The notes below the pieces were generated by a model. That model was given only the letters and a program-made list of their open reading frames with translations. It was not told the origin of the DNA and ran no database searches. Below, in pieces: positions 49,398 to 62,116 of a stretch of 64,000 nt of DNA. Origin of the DNA: Endomychus coccineus (lineage: Eukaryota > Arthropoda > Insecta > Coleoptera > Endomychidae); the NCBI GenBank assembly GCA_958510875.1, contig OY294067.1, positions 136,493,726-136,557,725 of the forward strand, read 5' to 3'. Numbering within the stretch: the first letter of the stretch is position 1; every line of letters starts with the position of its first letter. Made by a program: the position numbers and the translations under genes.

Positions 49398-50570
49398 CGA
49401 ATAAACACTATATATGACAGAAAATTACATTTTGCTGCTAAATATCGTATGATTATTCTAAATAAGGGTACATATCGTTACTCTAGTACATTAGAATTCA
49501 AAATTTCCCGAAAAATGATCTAATTTTGCGGGTTAAGAAATTTTTTTATTTTTTTTCCAATTTTGGTGTATGATATATCGATTTATATGTTTTTTAGGGC
49601 TCTAATAACGAATTTCGACTCTTTTTGGTTGTGGAAACTCATAGAAAATATATATTTGGAAAATAGAGAATTCTTATTTTTTTTTTCAATTTTGGTGTAT
49701 GATATATCGATTTATACGTTTTTTAGGGCTCTAATGATGAACATTTGGTTAGATTTGATGTAAATAATCATGAAAATAAGCTCTAGTGGTGAGTATGCCA
49801 GAAGTGAGAGTGAAGACGAAACTGACATCGGAGAGGGTGATAGTTCTTCTGAAGACGAAGCCAACAGCGAAGAAGCGGTCTATCACCTATCAAACTACCA
49901 AGACTTTGAAGAATATCATAATTATCAGATAATGCACTTTTTCATTTGAATGAACTATTTCTAATTAAATCAAATTAAAATTGAATTAATAAAAATATTA
50001 TGTACTCAATATTAAAAATAACTCTTGTCTTTCTTTTATATCCTTTGAATTTCCCACATTTCCAGAATAAATATACCTTCCATGATTTTTCACATCAAAA
50101 CTCACCAAATATTCATTATTAGAGCCCTAAAAAACATAGGAATCGATATGTCATATACTTTCCTGAGAAAAAAATGAAAATTTTCCATTTTCCAAATACA
50201 TATTCTCTATGAGTTTTCATAACCAAAAAGAGTCGAAATTCGTTATTAGAGCCCTAACAAACGTATAAATCGGTATATCATACACCAAGATTGAAAAAAA
50301 AAATAAGAATTTTCTATTTTCCAAACATATATTTTCACAACCAAAAAGAGTCAAAATTTGTTATTAGAGCCCTAAAAAACATATAAATCGATATATCATA
50401 CACCAAAATTGAAAAAAAAATCTAAAATTTCTTAACCCGCAAAATTGGATCAGTTTTCGGGAAATTTTGAATTCTAATGGACTAGAGTAACGATATGTAC
50501 CCTTATTCACAATAATCATACGATATTTAGCAGCAAAATGTAATTTTCTGTCATATATAGTGTTTATTCG
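49398..50570. mobile_element. Foldback element, copy 2
   Basis: Near-identical to 42,399-43,571, including arms and centre. The downstream 158-bp repeat and hairpin are also present, so a block of at least 1.6 kb was duplicated. Confidence 0.8.
49770..49949 (+). CDS. Small acidic ORF in foldback element, copy 2 (59 aa)
   Basis: Same frame as at 42,771-42,950, with an Asp to Tyr change near the end (GAATATCAT in place of GAAGATCAT). Confidence 0.35.
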   Translation: MKISSSGEYARSESEDETDIGEGDSSSEDEANSEEAVYHLSNYQDFEEYHNYQIMHFFI

Positions 50571-50585
50571 AAATATATATATATT

Positions 50586-50742
50586 GGTTTTTCCATGCTA
50601 TGCGTGGAAAATTCGATGGAAATTAAAATAGCAATGGTCAATTCCTATGTAAAATTCAATTCTGACCATTTTTTGGTTGAAACTTTTTTCTGTAAAACGC
50701 ATAGTATTGAAGATATTAACGGAAAAGCCCGGAAAATTGTAT
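50586..50742. repeat. 158-bp repeat, copy C
   Basis: Nearly identical to copy A. Confidence 0.75.
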
Positions 50743-50753
50743 ATATATATATA

Positions 50754-50915
50754 TATTTGTATGTTTTCTTGGTATATTGGTTCGTATATATACTGAAAAT
50801 GAAATAAAAATTCTGTTTTGACGTTTCGACAACGTTTATTGCCTTTATCAAAACAGAATTTTTATTTCATTATCAGTATATATACGAACCAATATACCAA
50901 GAAAACATACAAATA
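50754..50915. repeat. Near-perfect hairpin, 68-bp arms, copy 2
   Basis: Arms 50,754-50,821 and 50,848-50,915. One mismatch (GAAAATG against CATTATC) that copy 1 does not have. Confidence 0.85.
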
Positions 50916-50944
50916 TTACAAATGGTTCAAGAATATCAACAAAA

Positions 50945-50984
<40 letters not shown>

Positions 50985-51049
50985 CTTAAGAGATATAGAA
51001 TTAAATTTTCTGAATTATGAAGATAACTTAGATAATTTAACATAGGATT

Positions 51050-51572
51050 ATAAGTTACATACACGATAGTGGCCAATTAGGCAAAGAAACTTTAAACTTG
51101 TTTATAATTAACCAGAACAATTCTCAGTCAGTTCTATTGAAATATATAAGAACCGGGATGCTGTCATTTGAATAAGAACTGTCAAGTAACTGCCAACCAT
51201 AGCAGTACTAACCTACAATCCTTACTTCAAAAAACGACTGAACTTCAGATGAATGTGCGTGAATAGTTGATCTATGGTAGGGCATCGAATCGCATTGTGT
51301 TCATCAATGATCTACTATCCTTTCAGAGGTTTATATTTACAAAAATATAAAAATCTAACAGGACCGAAGTGGTGTAATTGGTAAACACCCTGGACTAGAA
51401 ATCCAGAAATGTGGGTTCGAATCCCGCCTATGGTTCGATCTTTTACGTTTATTCATCTTTATAATCCTATGTTAAATTATCTAAGTTATCTTCATAATTC
51501 AGAAAATTTAATTCTATATCTCTTAAGTTACATACACGATAGTGGCCAATTAGGCAAAGAAACTTTAAACTT

Positions 51573-51577
<5 letters not shown>
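51050..51577 (+). repeat. tRNA-like array, single forward unit
   Basis: Enters by an inverted junction at about 51,050 and runs into a (TA)n tract at 51,578-51,626. Confidence 0.85.
51363..51435 (+). tRNA. tRNA-like gene, anticodon AGA, D-loop variant
   Basis: GGTAAACACC variant; the downstream flank reads CGATCTTTT, so the T-run is kept. Confidence 0.6.
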
Positions 51578-51628
<51 letters not shown>

Positions 51629-51720
51629 CTTAAGAGATATAGAATTAAATTTTCTGAATTATGAAGATAACTTAGATAATTTAACATAGGATTATAAAGA
51701 TGAATAAACGTAAAAGACTG

Positions 51721-51793
51721 AACCATAGGCGGGATTCGAACCCACATTTCTGGATTTCTAGTCCAGGGTGTTAACCAATTATACCACTTCGGT
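51721..51793 (-). tRNA. tRNA-like gene, D-stem variant (block 2 unit 1)
   Basis: G12 to A gives a weak A-C pair in the D stem. Confidence 0.55.
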
Positions 51794-52193
51794 CCTGTTA
51801 GATTTTTATATTTTTGTAAATATAAACCTCTGAAAGGATAGTAGATCATTGATGAACACAATGCGATTCGATGCCCTACCATAGATCAACTATTCACGCA
51901 CATTCATCTGATGTTTAGTCGTTTTTTGAAGTAAGGATTGTAGGTTAGTACTGCTATGGTTGGCAGTTACTTGACAGTTCTTATTCAAATGACAGCATCC
52001 CGGTTCTTATATATTTCAATAGAACTGACTGAGAATTGTGCTGGTTAATTATAAACAAGTTTAAAGTTTCTTTGCCTAATTGGCCACTATCGTGTATGTA
52101 ACTTAAGAGATATAGAATTAAATTTTCTGAATTATGAAGATAACTTAGATAATTTAACATAGAATTATAAAGATGAATAAACGTAAAAGACTG

Positions 52194-52266
52194 AACCATA
52201 GGCGGGATTCGAACCCACATTTCTGGATTTCTAGTCCAGGGTGTTAACCAATTACACCACTTCGGT
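52194..52266 (-). tRNA. tRNA-like gene, anticodon AGA (block 2 unit 2)
   Basis: Consensus copy. Confidence 0.65.
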
Positions 52267-52666
52267 CCTGTTAGATTTTTATATTTTTGTAAATATAAAC
52301 CTCTGAAAGGATAGTAGATCATTGATGAACACAATGCGATTCGATGCCCTACCATAGATCAACTATTCACGCACATTCATCTGAAGTTTAGTCGTTTTTT
52401 GAAGTAAGGATTGTAGGTTAGTACTGCTATGGTTGGCAGTTACTTGACAGTTCTTATTCAAATGACAGCATCCCGGTTCTTATATATTTCAATAGAACTG
52501 ACTGAGAATTGTTCTGGTTAATTATAAACAAGTTTAAAGTTTCTTTGCCTAATTGGCCACTATCGTGTATGTAACTTAAGAGATATAGAACTAAATTTTC
52601 TGAATTATGAAGATAACTTAGATAATTTAACATAGGATTATAAAGATGAATAAACGTAAAAGACTG

Positions 52667-52739
52667 AACCATAGGCGGGATTCGAACAAACATTTCTGGA
52701 TTTCTAGTCCAGGGTGTTAACCAATTACACCACATCGGT
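52667..52739 (-). pseudogene. tRNA-like pseudogene with broken T stem (block 2 unit 3)
   Basis: The 5' T-stem strand is changed to GTTTG and an acceptor base is altered (CCGATG), so the T arm cannot pair and the B box is damaged. Confidence 0.6.
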
Positions 52740-53139
52740 CCTGTTAGATTTTTATATTTTTGTAAATATAAACCTCTGAAAGGATAGTAGATCATTGATG
52801 AACACAATGCGATTCGATGCCCTACCATAGATCAACTATTCACGCACATTCATCTGAAGTTTAATCGTTTTTTGAAGTAAGGATTGTAGGTTAGTACTGC
52901 TATGGTTGGCAGTTACTTGACAGTTCTTATTCAAATGACAGCATCCCGGTTCTTATATATTTCAATAGAACTGACTGAGAATTGTTCTGGTTAATTATAA
53001 ACAAGTTTAAAGTTTCTTTGCCTAATTGGCCATTATCGTGTATGTAACTTAAGAGATATAGAATTAAATTTTCTGAATTATGAAGATAACTTAGATAATT
53101 TAACATAGGATTATAAAGATGAATAAACGTAAAAGACTG

Positions 53140-53212
53140 AATCATAGGCGGGATTCGAACCCACATTTCTGGATTTCTAGTCCAGGGTGTTAACCAATTA
53201 CACCACTTCGGT
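53140..53212 (-). tRNA. tRNA-like gene, anticodon AGA (block 2 unit 4)
   Basis: Consensus copy. Confidence 0.65.
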
Positions 53213-53612
53213 CCTGTTAGATTTTTATATTTTTGTAAATATAAACCTCTGAAAGGATAGTAGATCATTGATGAACACAATGCGATTCGATGCCCTACCA
53301 TAGATCAACTATTCACGCACATTCATCTGAAGTTTAATCGTTTTTTGAAGTAAGGATTGTAGGTTAGTACTGCTATGGTTGGCAGTTACTTGACAGTTCT
53401 TATTCAAATGACAGCATCCCGGTTCTTATATATTTCAATAGAACTGACTGAGAATAGTTCTGGTTAATTATAAACAAGTTTAAAGTTTCTTTGCCTAATT
53501 GGCCACTATCGTGTATGTAACTTAAGAGATATAGAATTAAATTTTCTGAATTATGAAGATAACTTAGATAATTTAACATAGGATTATAAAGATGAATAAA
53601 CGTAAAAGACTG

Positions 53613-53685
53613 AACCATAGGCGGGATTCGAACCCACATTTCTGGATTTCTAGTCCAGGGTGTTAACCAATTACACCACTTCGGT
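53613..53685 (-). tRNA. tRNA-like gene, anticodon AGA (block 2 unit 5)
   Basis: Consensus copy. Confidence 0.65.
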
Positions 53686-54085
53686 CCTGTTAGATTTTTA
53701 TATTTTTGTAAATATAAACCTCTGAAAGGATAGTAGATCATTGATGAACACAATGCGATTCGATGCCCTACCATAGATCAACTATTCACGCACATTCATC
53801 TGAAGTTTAGTCGTTTTTTGAAGTAAGGATTGTAGGTTAGTACTGCTATGGTTGGCAGTTACTTGACAGTTCTTATTCAAATGACAGCATCCCGGTTCTT
53901 ATATATTTCAATAGAACTGACTGAGAATTGTTCTGGTTAATTATAAGCAAGTTTAAAGTTTCTTTGCCTAATTGGCCACTATCGTGTATGTAACTTAAGA
54001 GATATAGAATTAAATTTTCTGAATTATGAAGATAACTTAGATAATTTAACATAGGATTATAAAGATGAATAAACGTAAAAGACTG

Positions 54086-54158
54086 AACCATAGGCGGGAT
54101 TCGAACCCACATTTCTGGATTTCTAGTCCAGGGTGTTAACCAATTACACCACTTCGGT
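54086..54158 (-). tRNA. tRNA-like gene, anticodon AGA (block 2 unit 6)
   Basis: Consensus copy. Confidence 0.65.
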
Positions 54159-54558
54159 CCTGTTAGATTTTTATATTTTTGTAAATATAAACCTCTGAAA
54201 GGATAGTAGATCATTGATGAACACAATGCGATTCGATGCCCTACCATAGATCAACTATTCACGCACATTCATCTGAAGTTTAGTCGTTTTTTGAAATAAG
54301 GATTGTAGGTTAGTACTGCTATGGTTGGCAGTTACTTGACAGTTCTTATTCAAATGACAGCATCCCGGTTCTTATATATTTCAATAGAACTGACTGAGAA
54401 TTGTTCTGGTTAATTATAAACAAGTTTAAAGTTTCTTTGCCTAATTGGCCACTATCGTGTATGTAACTTAAGAGATATAGAATTAAATTTTCTGAATTAT
54501 GAAGATAACTTAGATAATTTAACATAGGATTATAAAGATGAATAAACGTAAAAGACTG

Positions 54559-54631
54559 AACCATAGGCGGGATTCGAACCCACATTTCTGGATTTCTAGT
54601 CCAGGGTGTTAACCAATTATACCACTTCGGT
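54559..54631 (-). tRNA. tRNA-like gene, D-stem variant (block 2 unit 7)
   Basis: Same G12 to A change as the copy at 51,721. Confidence 0.55.
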
Positions 54632-54832
54632 CCTGTTAGATTTTTATATTTTTGTAAATATAAACCTCTGAAAGGATAGTAGATCATTGATGAACACAAT
54701 GCGATTCGATGCCCTACCATAGATCAACTATTCACGCACATTCATCTGAAGTTTAGTCGTTTTTTGAAGTAAGGATTGTAGGTTAGTACTGCTATGGTTG
54801 GCAGTTACTTGACAGTTCTTATTCAAATGACA

Positions 54833-54890
54833 GCATCCCGGTTCTTATGACTGAGTCAGTTCTATTGAAATATATAAGAACCGGGATGCT
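54833..54890. repeat. Head-to-head inversion junction of the array
   Basis: GCATCCCGGTTCTTAT and its complement flank a 25-nt spacer. It joins reverse block 2 to forward block 3, making a palindrome with arms of more than 3 kb. Confidence 0.85.
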
Positions 54891-55090
54891 GTCATTTGAA
54901 TAAGAACTGTCAAGTAACTGCCAACCATAGCAGTACTAACCTACAATCCTTACTTCAAAAAACGACTAAACTTCAGATGAATGTGCGTGAATAGTTGATC
55001 TATGGTAGGGCATCGAATCGCATTGTGTTCATCAATGATCTACTATCCTTTCAGAGGTTTATATTTACAAAAATATAAAAGTCTAACAGG

Positions 55091-55163
55091 ACCGAAGTGG
55101 TGTAATTGGTTAACACCCTGGACTAGAAATCCAGAAATGTGGGTTCGAATCCCGCCTATGGTT
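55091..55163 (+). tRNA. tRNA-like gene, anticodon AGA (block 3 unit 1)
   Basis: Consensus tRNA; the upstream flank has AAAGTCTAAC in place of AAATCTAAC-type sequence. Confidence 0.65.
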
Positions 55164-55563
55164 CAGTCTTTTACGTTTATTCATCTTTATAATCCTATGT
55201 TAAATTATCTAAGTTATCTTCATAATTCAGAAAATTTAATTCTATATCTCTTAAGTTACATACACGATAGTGGCCAATTAGGCAAAGAAACTTTAAACTT
55301 GTTCATAATTAACCAGAACAATTCTCAGTCAGTTCTATTGGAATATATAAGAACCGGGATGCTGTCATTTGAATAAGAACTGTCAAGTAACTGCCAACCA
55401 TAGCAGTACTAACCTACAATCCTTACTTCAAAAAACGACTAAACTTCAGATGAATGTGCTTGAATAGTTGATCTATGGTAGGGCATCGAATCGCATTGTG
55501 TTCATCAATGATCTACTATCCTTTCAGAGGTTTATATTTACAAAAATATAAAAATCTAACAGG

Positions 55564-55636
55564 ACCGAAGTGGTGTAATTGGTTAACACCCTGGACTAGA
55601 AATCCAGAAATGTGGGTTCGAATCCCGCCTATGGTT
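55564..55636 (+). tRNA. tRNA-like gene, anticodon AGA (block 3 unit 2)
   Basis: Consensus copy; preceded by the GTGCTTG marker. Confidence 0.65.
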
Positions 55637-56036
55637 CAGTCTTTTACGTTTATTCATCTTTATAATCCTATGTTAAATTATCTAAGTTATCTTCATAATT
55701 CAGAAAATTTAATTCTATATCTCTTAAGTTACATACACGATAGTGGCCAATTAGGCAAAGAAACTTTAAACTTGTTTATAATTAACCAGAACAATTCTCA
55801 GTCAGTTCTATTGAAATATATAAGAACCGGGATGCTGTCATTTGAATAAGAACTGTCAAGTAACTGCCAACCATAGCAGTACTAACCTACAATCCTTACT
55901 TCAAAAAACGACTAAACTTCAGATGAATGTGCGTGAATAGTTGATCTATGGTAGGGCATCGAATCGCATTGTGTTCATCAATGATCTACTATCCTTTCAG
56001 AGGTTTATATTTACAAAAATATAAAAATCTAACAGG

Positions 56037-56109
56037 ACCGAAGTGGTGTAATTGGTTAACACCCTGGACTAGAAATCCAGAAATGTGGGTTCGAATCCCG
56101 CCTATGGTT
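56037..56109 (+). tRNA. tRNA-like gene, anticodon AGA (block 3 unit 3)
   Basis: Consensus copy. Confidence 0.65.
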
Positions 56110-56509
56110 CAGTCTTTTACGTTTATTCATCTTTATAATCCTATGTTAAATTATCTAAGTTATCTTCATAATTCAGAAAATTTAATTCTATATCTCTTAA
56201 GTTATATACACGATAGTGGCCAATTAGGCAAAGAAACTTTAAACTTGTTTATAATTAACCAGAACAATTCTCAGTCAGTTCTATTGAAATATATAAGAAC
56301 CGGGATGCTGTCATTTGAATAAGAACTGTCAAGTAACTGCCAACCATAGCAGTACTAACCTACAATCCTTACTTCAAAAAACGACTAAACTTCAGATGAA
56401 TGTGCGTGAATAGTTGATCTATGGTAGGGCATCGAATCGCATTGTGTTCATCAATGATCTACTATCCTTTCAGAGGTTTATATTTACAAAAATATGAAAA
56501 TCTAACAGG

Positions 56510-56582
56510 ACCGAAGTGGTGTAATTGGTTAACACCCTTGACTAGAAATCCAGAAATGTGGGTTCGAATCCCGCCTATGGTT
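56510..56582 (+). tRNA. tRNA-like gene, anticodon-stem variant (block 3 unit 4)
   Basis: G29 to T makes a T-C mismatch in the anticodon stem; the first marker copy of the higher-order repeat. The T-run downstream is weakened to TTTC. Confidence 0.55.
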
Positions 56583-56982
56583 CAGTCTTTCACGTTTATT
56601 CATCTTTATAATCCTATGTTAAATTATCTAAGTTATCTTCATAATTCAGAAAATTTAATTCTATATCTCTTAAGTTACATACACGATAGTGGCCAATTAG
56701 GCAAAGAAACTTTAAACTTGTTTATAATTAACCAGAACAATTCTCAGTCAGTTCTATTGAAATATATAAGAACCGGGATGCTGTCATTTGAATAAGAACT
56801 GTCAAGTAACTGCCAACCATAGCAGTACTAACCTACAATCCTTACTTCAAAAAACGACTAAACTTCAGATGAATGTGCTTGAATAGTTGATCTATGGTAG
56901 GGCATCGAATCGCATTGTGTTCATCAATGATCTACTATCCTTTCAGAGGTTTATATTTACAAAAATATAAAAATCTAACAGG

Positions 56983-57055
56983 ACCGAAGTGGTGTAATTG
57001 GTTAACACCCTGGACTAGAAATCCAGAAATGTGGGTTCGAATCCCGCCTATGGTT
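56983..57055 (+). tRNA. tRNA-like gene, anticodon AGA (block 3 unit 5)
   Basis: Consensus copy; GTGCTTG marker upstream. Confidence 0.65.
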
Positions 57056-57455
57056 CAGTCTTTTACGTTTATTCATCTTTATAATCCTATGTTAAATTAT
57101 CTAAGTTATCTTCATAATTCAGAAAATTTAATTCTATATCTCTTAAGTTACATACACGATAGTGGCCAATTAGGCAAAGAAACTTTAAACTTGTTTATAA
57201 TTAACCAGAACAATTCTCAGTCAGTTCTATTGAAATATATAAGAACCGGGATGCTGTCATTTGAATAAGAACTGTCAAGTAACTGCCAACCATAGCAGTA
57301 CTAACCTACAATCCTTACTTCAAAAAACGACTAAACTTCAGATGAATGTGCGTGAATAGTTGATCTATGGTAGGGCATCGAATCGCATTGTGTTCATCAA
57401 TGATCTACTATCCTTTCAGAGGTTTATATTTACAAAAATATAAAAATCTAACAGG

Positions 57456-57528
57456 ACCGAAGTGGTGTAATTGGTTAACACCCTGGACTAGAAATCCAGA
57501 AATGTGGGTTCGAATCCCGCCTATGGTT
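57456..57528 (+). tRNA. tRNA-like gene, anticodon AGA (block 3 unit 6)
   Basis: Consensus copy. Confidence 0.65.
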
Positions 57529-57928
57529 CAGTCTTTTACGTTTATTCATCTTTATAATCCTATGTTAAATTATCTAAGTTATCTTCATAATTCAGAAAAT
57601 TTAATTCTATATCTCTTAAGTTACATACACGATAGTGGCCAATTAGGCAAAGAAACTTTAAACTTGTTTATAATTAACCAGAACAATTCTCAGTCAGTTC
57701 TATTGAAATATATAAGAACCGGGATGCTGTCATTTGAATAAGAACTGTCAAGTAACTGCCAACCATAGCAGTACTAACCTACAATCCTTACTTCAAAAAA
57801 CGACTAAACTTCAGATGAATGTGCGTGAATAGTTGATCTATGGTAGGGCATCGAATCGCATTGTGTTCATCAATGATCTACTATCCTTTCAGAGGTTTAT
57901 ATTTACAAAAATATAAAAATCTAACAGG

Positions 57929-58001
57929 ACCGAAGTGGTGTAATTGGTTAACACCCTTGACTAGAAATCCAGAAATGTGGGTTCGAATCCCGCCTATGGT
58001 T
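57929..58001 (+). tRNA. tRNA-like gene, anticodon-stem variant (block 3 unit 7)
   Basis: Same G29 to T marker as unit 4. Confidence 0.55.
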
Positions 58002-58401
58002 CAGTCTTTTACGTTTATTCATCTTTATAATCCTATGTTAAATTATCTAAGTTATCTTCATAATTCAGAAAATTTAATTCTATATCTCTTAAGTTACATA
58101 CACGATAGTGGCCAATTAGGCAAAGAAACTTTAAACTTGTTTATAATTAACCAGAACAATTCTCAGTCAGTTCTATTGAAATATATAAGAACCGGGATGC
58201 TGTCATTTGAATAAGAACTGTCAAGTAACTGCCAACCATAGCAGTACTAACCTACAATCCTTACTTCAAAAAACGACTAAACTTCAGATGAATGTGCGTG
58301 AATAGTTGATCTATGGTAGGGCATCGAATCGCATTGTGTTCATCAATGATCTACTATCCTTTCAGAGGTTTATATTTACAAAAATATAAAAATCTAACAG
58401 G

Positions 58402-58474
58402 ACCGAAGTGGTGTAATTGGTTAACACCCTGGACTAGAAATCCAGAAATGTGGGTTCGAATCCCGCCTATGGTT
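58402..58474 (+). tRNA. tRNA-like gene, anticodon AGA (block 3 unit 8)
   Basis: Consensus copy. Confidence 0.65.
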
Positions 58475-58874
58475 CAGTCTTTTACGTTTATTCATCTTTA
58501 TAATCCTATGTTAAATTATCTAAGTTATCTTCATAATTCAGAAAATTTAATTCTATATCTCTTAAGTTACATACACGATAGTGGCCAATTAGGCAAAGAA
58601 ACTTTAAACTTGTTTATAATTAACCAGAACAATTCTCAGTCAGTTCTATTGAAATATATAAGAACCGGGATGCTGTCATTTGAATAAGAACTGTCAAGTA
58701 ACTGCCAACCATAGCAGTACTAACCTACAATCCTTACTTCAAAAAACGACTAAACTTCAGATGAATGTGCGTGAATAGTTGATCTATGGTAGGGCATCGA
58801 ATCGCATTGTGTTCATCAATGATCTACTATCCTTTCAGAGGTTTATATTTACAAAAATATAAAAATCTAACAGG

Positions 58875-58947
58875 ACCGAAGTGGTGTAATTGGTTAACAC
58901 CCTGGACTAGAAATCCAGAAATGTGGGTTCGAATCCCGCCTATGGTT
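58875..58947 (+). tRNA. tRNA-like gene, anticodon AGA (block 3 unit 9)
   Basis: Consensus copy. Confidence 0.65.
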
Positions 58948-59347
58948 CAGTCTTTTACGTTTATTCATCTTTATAATCCTATGTTAAATTATCTAAGTTA
59001 TCTTCATAATTCAGAAAATTTAATTCTATATCTCTTAAGTTACATACACGATAGTGGCCAATTAGGCAAAGAAACTTTAAACTTGTTTATAATTAACCAG
59101 AACAATTCTCAGTCAGTTCTATTGAAATATATAAGAACCGGGATGCTGTCATTTGAATAAGAACTGTCAAGTAACTGCCAACCATAGCAGTACTAACCTA
59201 CAATCCTTACTTCAAAAAACGACTAAACTTCAGATGAATGTGCTTGAATAGTTGATCTATGGTAGGGCATCGAATCGCATTGTGTTCATCAATGATCTAC
59301 TATCCTTTCAGAGGTTTATATTTACAAAAATATAAAAATCTAACAGG

Positions 59348-59420
59348 ACCGAAGTGGTGTAATTGGTTAACACCCTGGACTAGAAATCCAGAAATGTGGG
59401 TTCGAATCCCGCCTATGGTT
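59348..59420 (+). tRNA. tRNA-like gene, anticodon AGA (block 3 unit 10)
   Basis: Consensus copy; GTGCTTG marker upstream. Confidence 0.65.
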
Positions 59421-59820
59421 CAGTCTTTTACGTTTATTCATCTTTATAATCCTATGTTAAATTATCTAAGTTATCTTCATAATTCAGAAAATTTAATTCT
59501 ATATCTCTTAAGTTACATACACGATAGTGGCCAATTAGGCAAAGAAACTTTAAACTTGTTTATAATTAACCAGAACAATTCTCAGTCAGTTCTATTGAAA
59601 TATATAAGAACCGGGATGCTGTCATTTGAATAAGAACTGTCAAGTAACTGCCAACCATAGCAGTACTAACCTACAATCCTTACTTCAAAAAACGACTAAA
59701 CTTCAGATGAATGTGCGTGAATAGTTGATCTATGGTAGGGCATCGAATCGCATTGTGTTCATCAATGATCTACTATCCTTTCAGAGGTTTATATTTACAA
59801 AAATATAAAAATCTAACAGG

Positions 59821-59893
59821 ACCGAAGTGGTGTAATTGGTTAACACCCTGGACTAGAAATCCAGAAATGTGGGTTCGAATCCCGCCTATGGTT
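59821..59893 (+). tRNA. tRNA-like gene, weak terminator (block 3 unit 11)
   Basis: Consensus tRNA, but the downstream T-run is interrupted (TCTTCTACG), so Pol III termination may shift. Confidence 0.6.
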
Positions 59894-60293
59894 CAGTCTT
59901 CTACGTTTATTCATCTTTATAATCCTATGTTAAATTATCTAAGTTATCTTCATAATTCAGAAAATTTAATTCTATATCTCTTAAGTTACATACACGATAG
60001 TGGCCAATTAGGCAAAGAAACTTTAAACTTGTTTATAATTAACCAGAACAATTCTCAGTCAGTTCTATTGAAATATATAAGAACCGGGATGCTGTCATTT
60101 GAATAAGAACTGTCAAGTAACTGCCAACCATAGCAGTACTAACCTACAATCCTTACTTCAAAAAACGACTAAACTTCAGATGAATGTGCGTGAATAGTTG
60201 ATCTATGGTAGGGCATCGAATCGCATTGTGTTCATCAATGATCTACTATCCTTTCAGAGGTTTATATTTACAAAAATATAAAAATCTAACAGG

Positions 60294-60366
60294 ACCGAAG
60301 TGGTGTAATTGGTTAACACCCTTGACTAGAAATCCAGAAATGTGGGTTCGAATCCCGCCTATGGTT
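60294..60366 (+). tRNA. tRNA-like gene, anticodon-stem variant (block 3 unit 12)
   Basis: Third copy with the G29 to T marker. Confidence 0.55.
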
Positions 60367-60766
60367 CAGTCTTTTACGTTTATTCATCTTTATAATCCTA
60401 TGTTAAATTATCTAAGTTATCTTCATAATTCAGAAAATTTAATTCTATATCTCTTAAGTTACATACACGATAGTGGCCAATTAGGCAAAGAAACTTTAAA
60501 CTTGTTTATAATTAACCAGAACAATTCTCAGTCAGTTCTATTGAAATATATAAGAACCGGGATGCTGTCATTTGAATAAGAACTGTCAAGTAACTGCCAA
60601 CCATAGCAGTACTAACCTACAATCCTTACTTCAAAAAACGACTAAACTTCAGATGAATGTGCGTGAATAGTTGATCTATGGTAGGGCATCGAATCGCATT
60701 GTGTTCATCAATGATCTACTATCCTTTCAGAGGTTTATATTTACAAAAATATAAAAATCTAACAGG

Positions 60767-60839
60767 ACCGAAGTGGTGTAATTGGTTAACACCCTGGACT
60801 AGAAATCCAGAAATGTGGGTTCGAATCCCGCCTATGGTT
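60767..60839 (+). tRNA. tRNA-like gene, anticodon AGA (block 3 unit 13)
   Basis: Consensus copy; the unit is cut by (TA)n at 60,979. Confidence 0.65.
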
Positions 60840-60976
60840 CAGTCTTTTACGTTTATTCATCTTTATAATCCTATGTTAAATTATCTAAGTTATCTTCATA
60901 ATTCAGAAAATTTAATTCTATATCTCTTAAGTTACATACACGATAGTGGCCAATTAGGCAAAGAAGCTTTAAACTT

Positions 60977-60978
<2 letters not shown>

Positions 60979-61026
<48 letters not shown>
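60979..61026. repeat. (TA)n microsatellite at array inversion
   Basis: TA tract separating forward block 3 from reverse block 4. Confidence 0.95.
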
Positions 61027-61032
<6 letters not shown>

Positions 61033-61168
61033 GTTTTAAAGTTTCTTTGCCTAATTGGCCACTATCGTGTATGTAACTTAAGAGATATAGAATTAAATTT
61101 TCTGAATTATGAAGATAACTTAGATAATTTAACATAGGATTATAAAGATGAATAAACGTAAAAGATTG

Positions 61169-61241
61169 AACCATAGGCGGGATTCGAACCCACATTTCTG
61201 GATTTCTAGTCCAGGGTGTTTACCAATTACACCACTTCGGT
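61169..61241 (-). tRNA. tRNA-like gene, D-loop variant (block 4 unit 1)
   Basis: GGTAAACACC subfamily; fold intact. Confidence 0.6.
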
Positions 61242-61642
61242 CCTATTAGATTTTTATATTTTTGTAAATATAAACCTCTGAAAGGATAGTAGATCATTGA
61301 TGAACACAATGCGATTCGATGCCCTACCATAGATCAACTATTCACGCACATTCATCTAAAGTTCAGTCGTTTTTTGAAGTAAGGATTGTAGGTTAGTACT
61401 GCTATGGTTGGCAGTTACTTGACAGTTCTTATTCAAATGACAGCATCCTGGTTCTTATATATTTCAATAGAACTGACTGAGAATTGTTCTGGTTAATTAT
61501 AAATAAGTTTTAAAGTTTCTTTGCCTAATTGGCCACTATCGTGTATGTAACTTAAGAGATATAGAATTAAATTTTCTGAATTATGAAGATAACTTAGATA
61601 ATTTAACATAGGATTATAAAGATGAATAAACGTAAAAGATTG

Positions 61643-61715
61643 AACCATAGGCGGGATTCGAACCCACATTTCTGGATTTCTAGTCCAGGGTGTTTACCAA
61701 TTACACCACTTCGGT
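61643..61715 (-). tRNA. tRNA-like gene, D-loop variant (block 4 unit 2)
   Basis: Identical to the copy at 61,169. Confidence 0.6.
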
Positions 61716-62116
61716 CCTATTAGATTTTTATATTTTTGTAAATATAAACCTCTGAAAGGATAGTAGATCATTGATGAACACAATGCGATTCGATGCCCTA
61801 CCATAGATCAACTATTCACGCACATTCATCTAAAGTTCAGTCGTTTTTTGAAGTAAGGATTGTAGGTTAGTACTGCTATGGTTGGCAGTTACTTGACAGT
61901 TCTTATTCAAATGACAGCATCCTGGTTCTTATATATTTCAATAGAACTGACTGAGAATTGTTCTGGTTAATTATAAATAAGTTTTAAAGTTTCTTTGCCT
62001 AATTGGCCACTATCGTGTATGTAACTTAAGAGATATAGAATTAAATTTTCTGAATTATGAAGATAACTTAGATAATTTAACATAGGATTATAAAGATGAA
62101 TAAACGTAAAAGATTG

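Larger units (their letters stand above)
51627..54848 (-). repeat. 473-bp tRNA-like tandem array, block 2 (7 units, reverse)
   Basis: Same unit and orientation as block 1, with shared private variants (for example GTGCTGG at 52,036 and AGAATAGTT near 53,450). Ends at the palindromic junction at 54,849. Confidence 0.9.
54873..60978 (+). repeat. 473-bp tRNA-like tandem array, block 3 (13 units, forward)
   Basis: Thirteen units at exact 473-bp spacing. Two marker variants recur at fixed relative positions: GTGCTTG upstream of the tRNAs at 55,564, 56,983 and 59,348, and CCCTTGACTAG inside those at 56,510, 57,929 and 60,294. This is a three-unit higher-order repeat. Confidence 0.92.
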
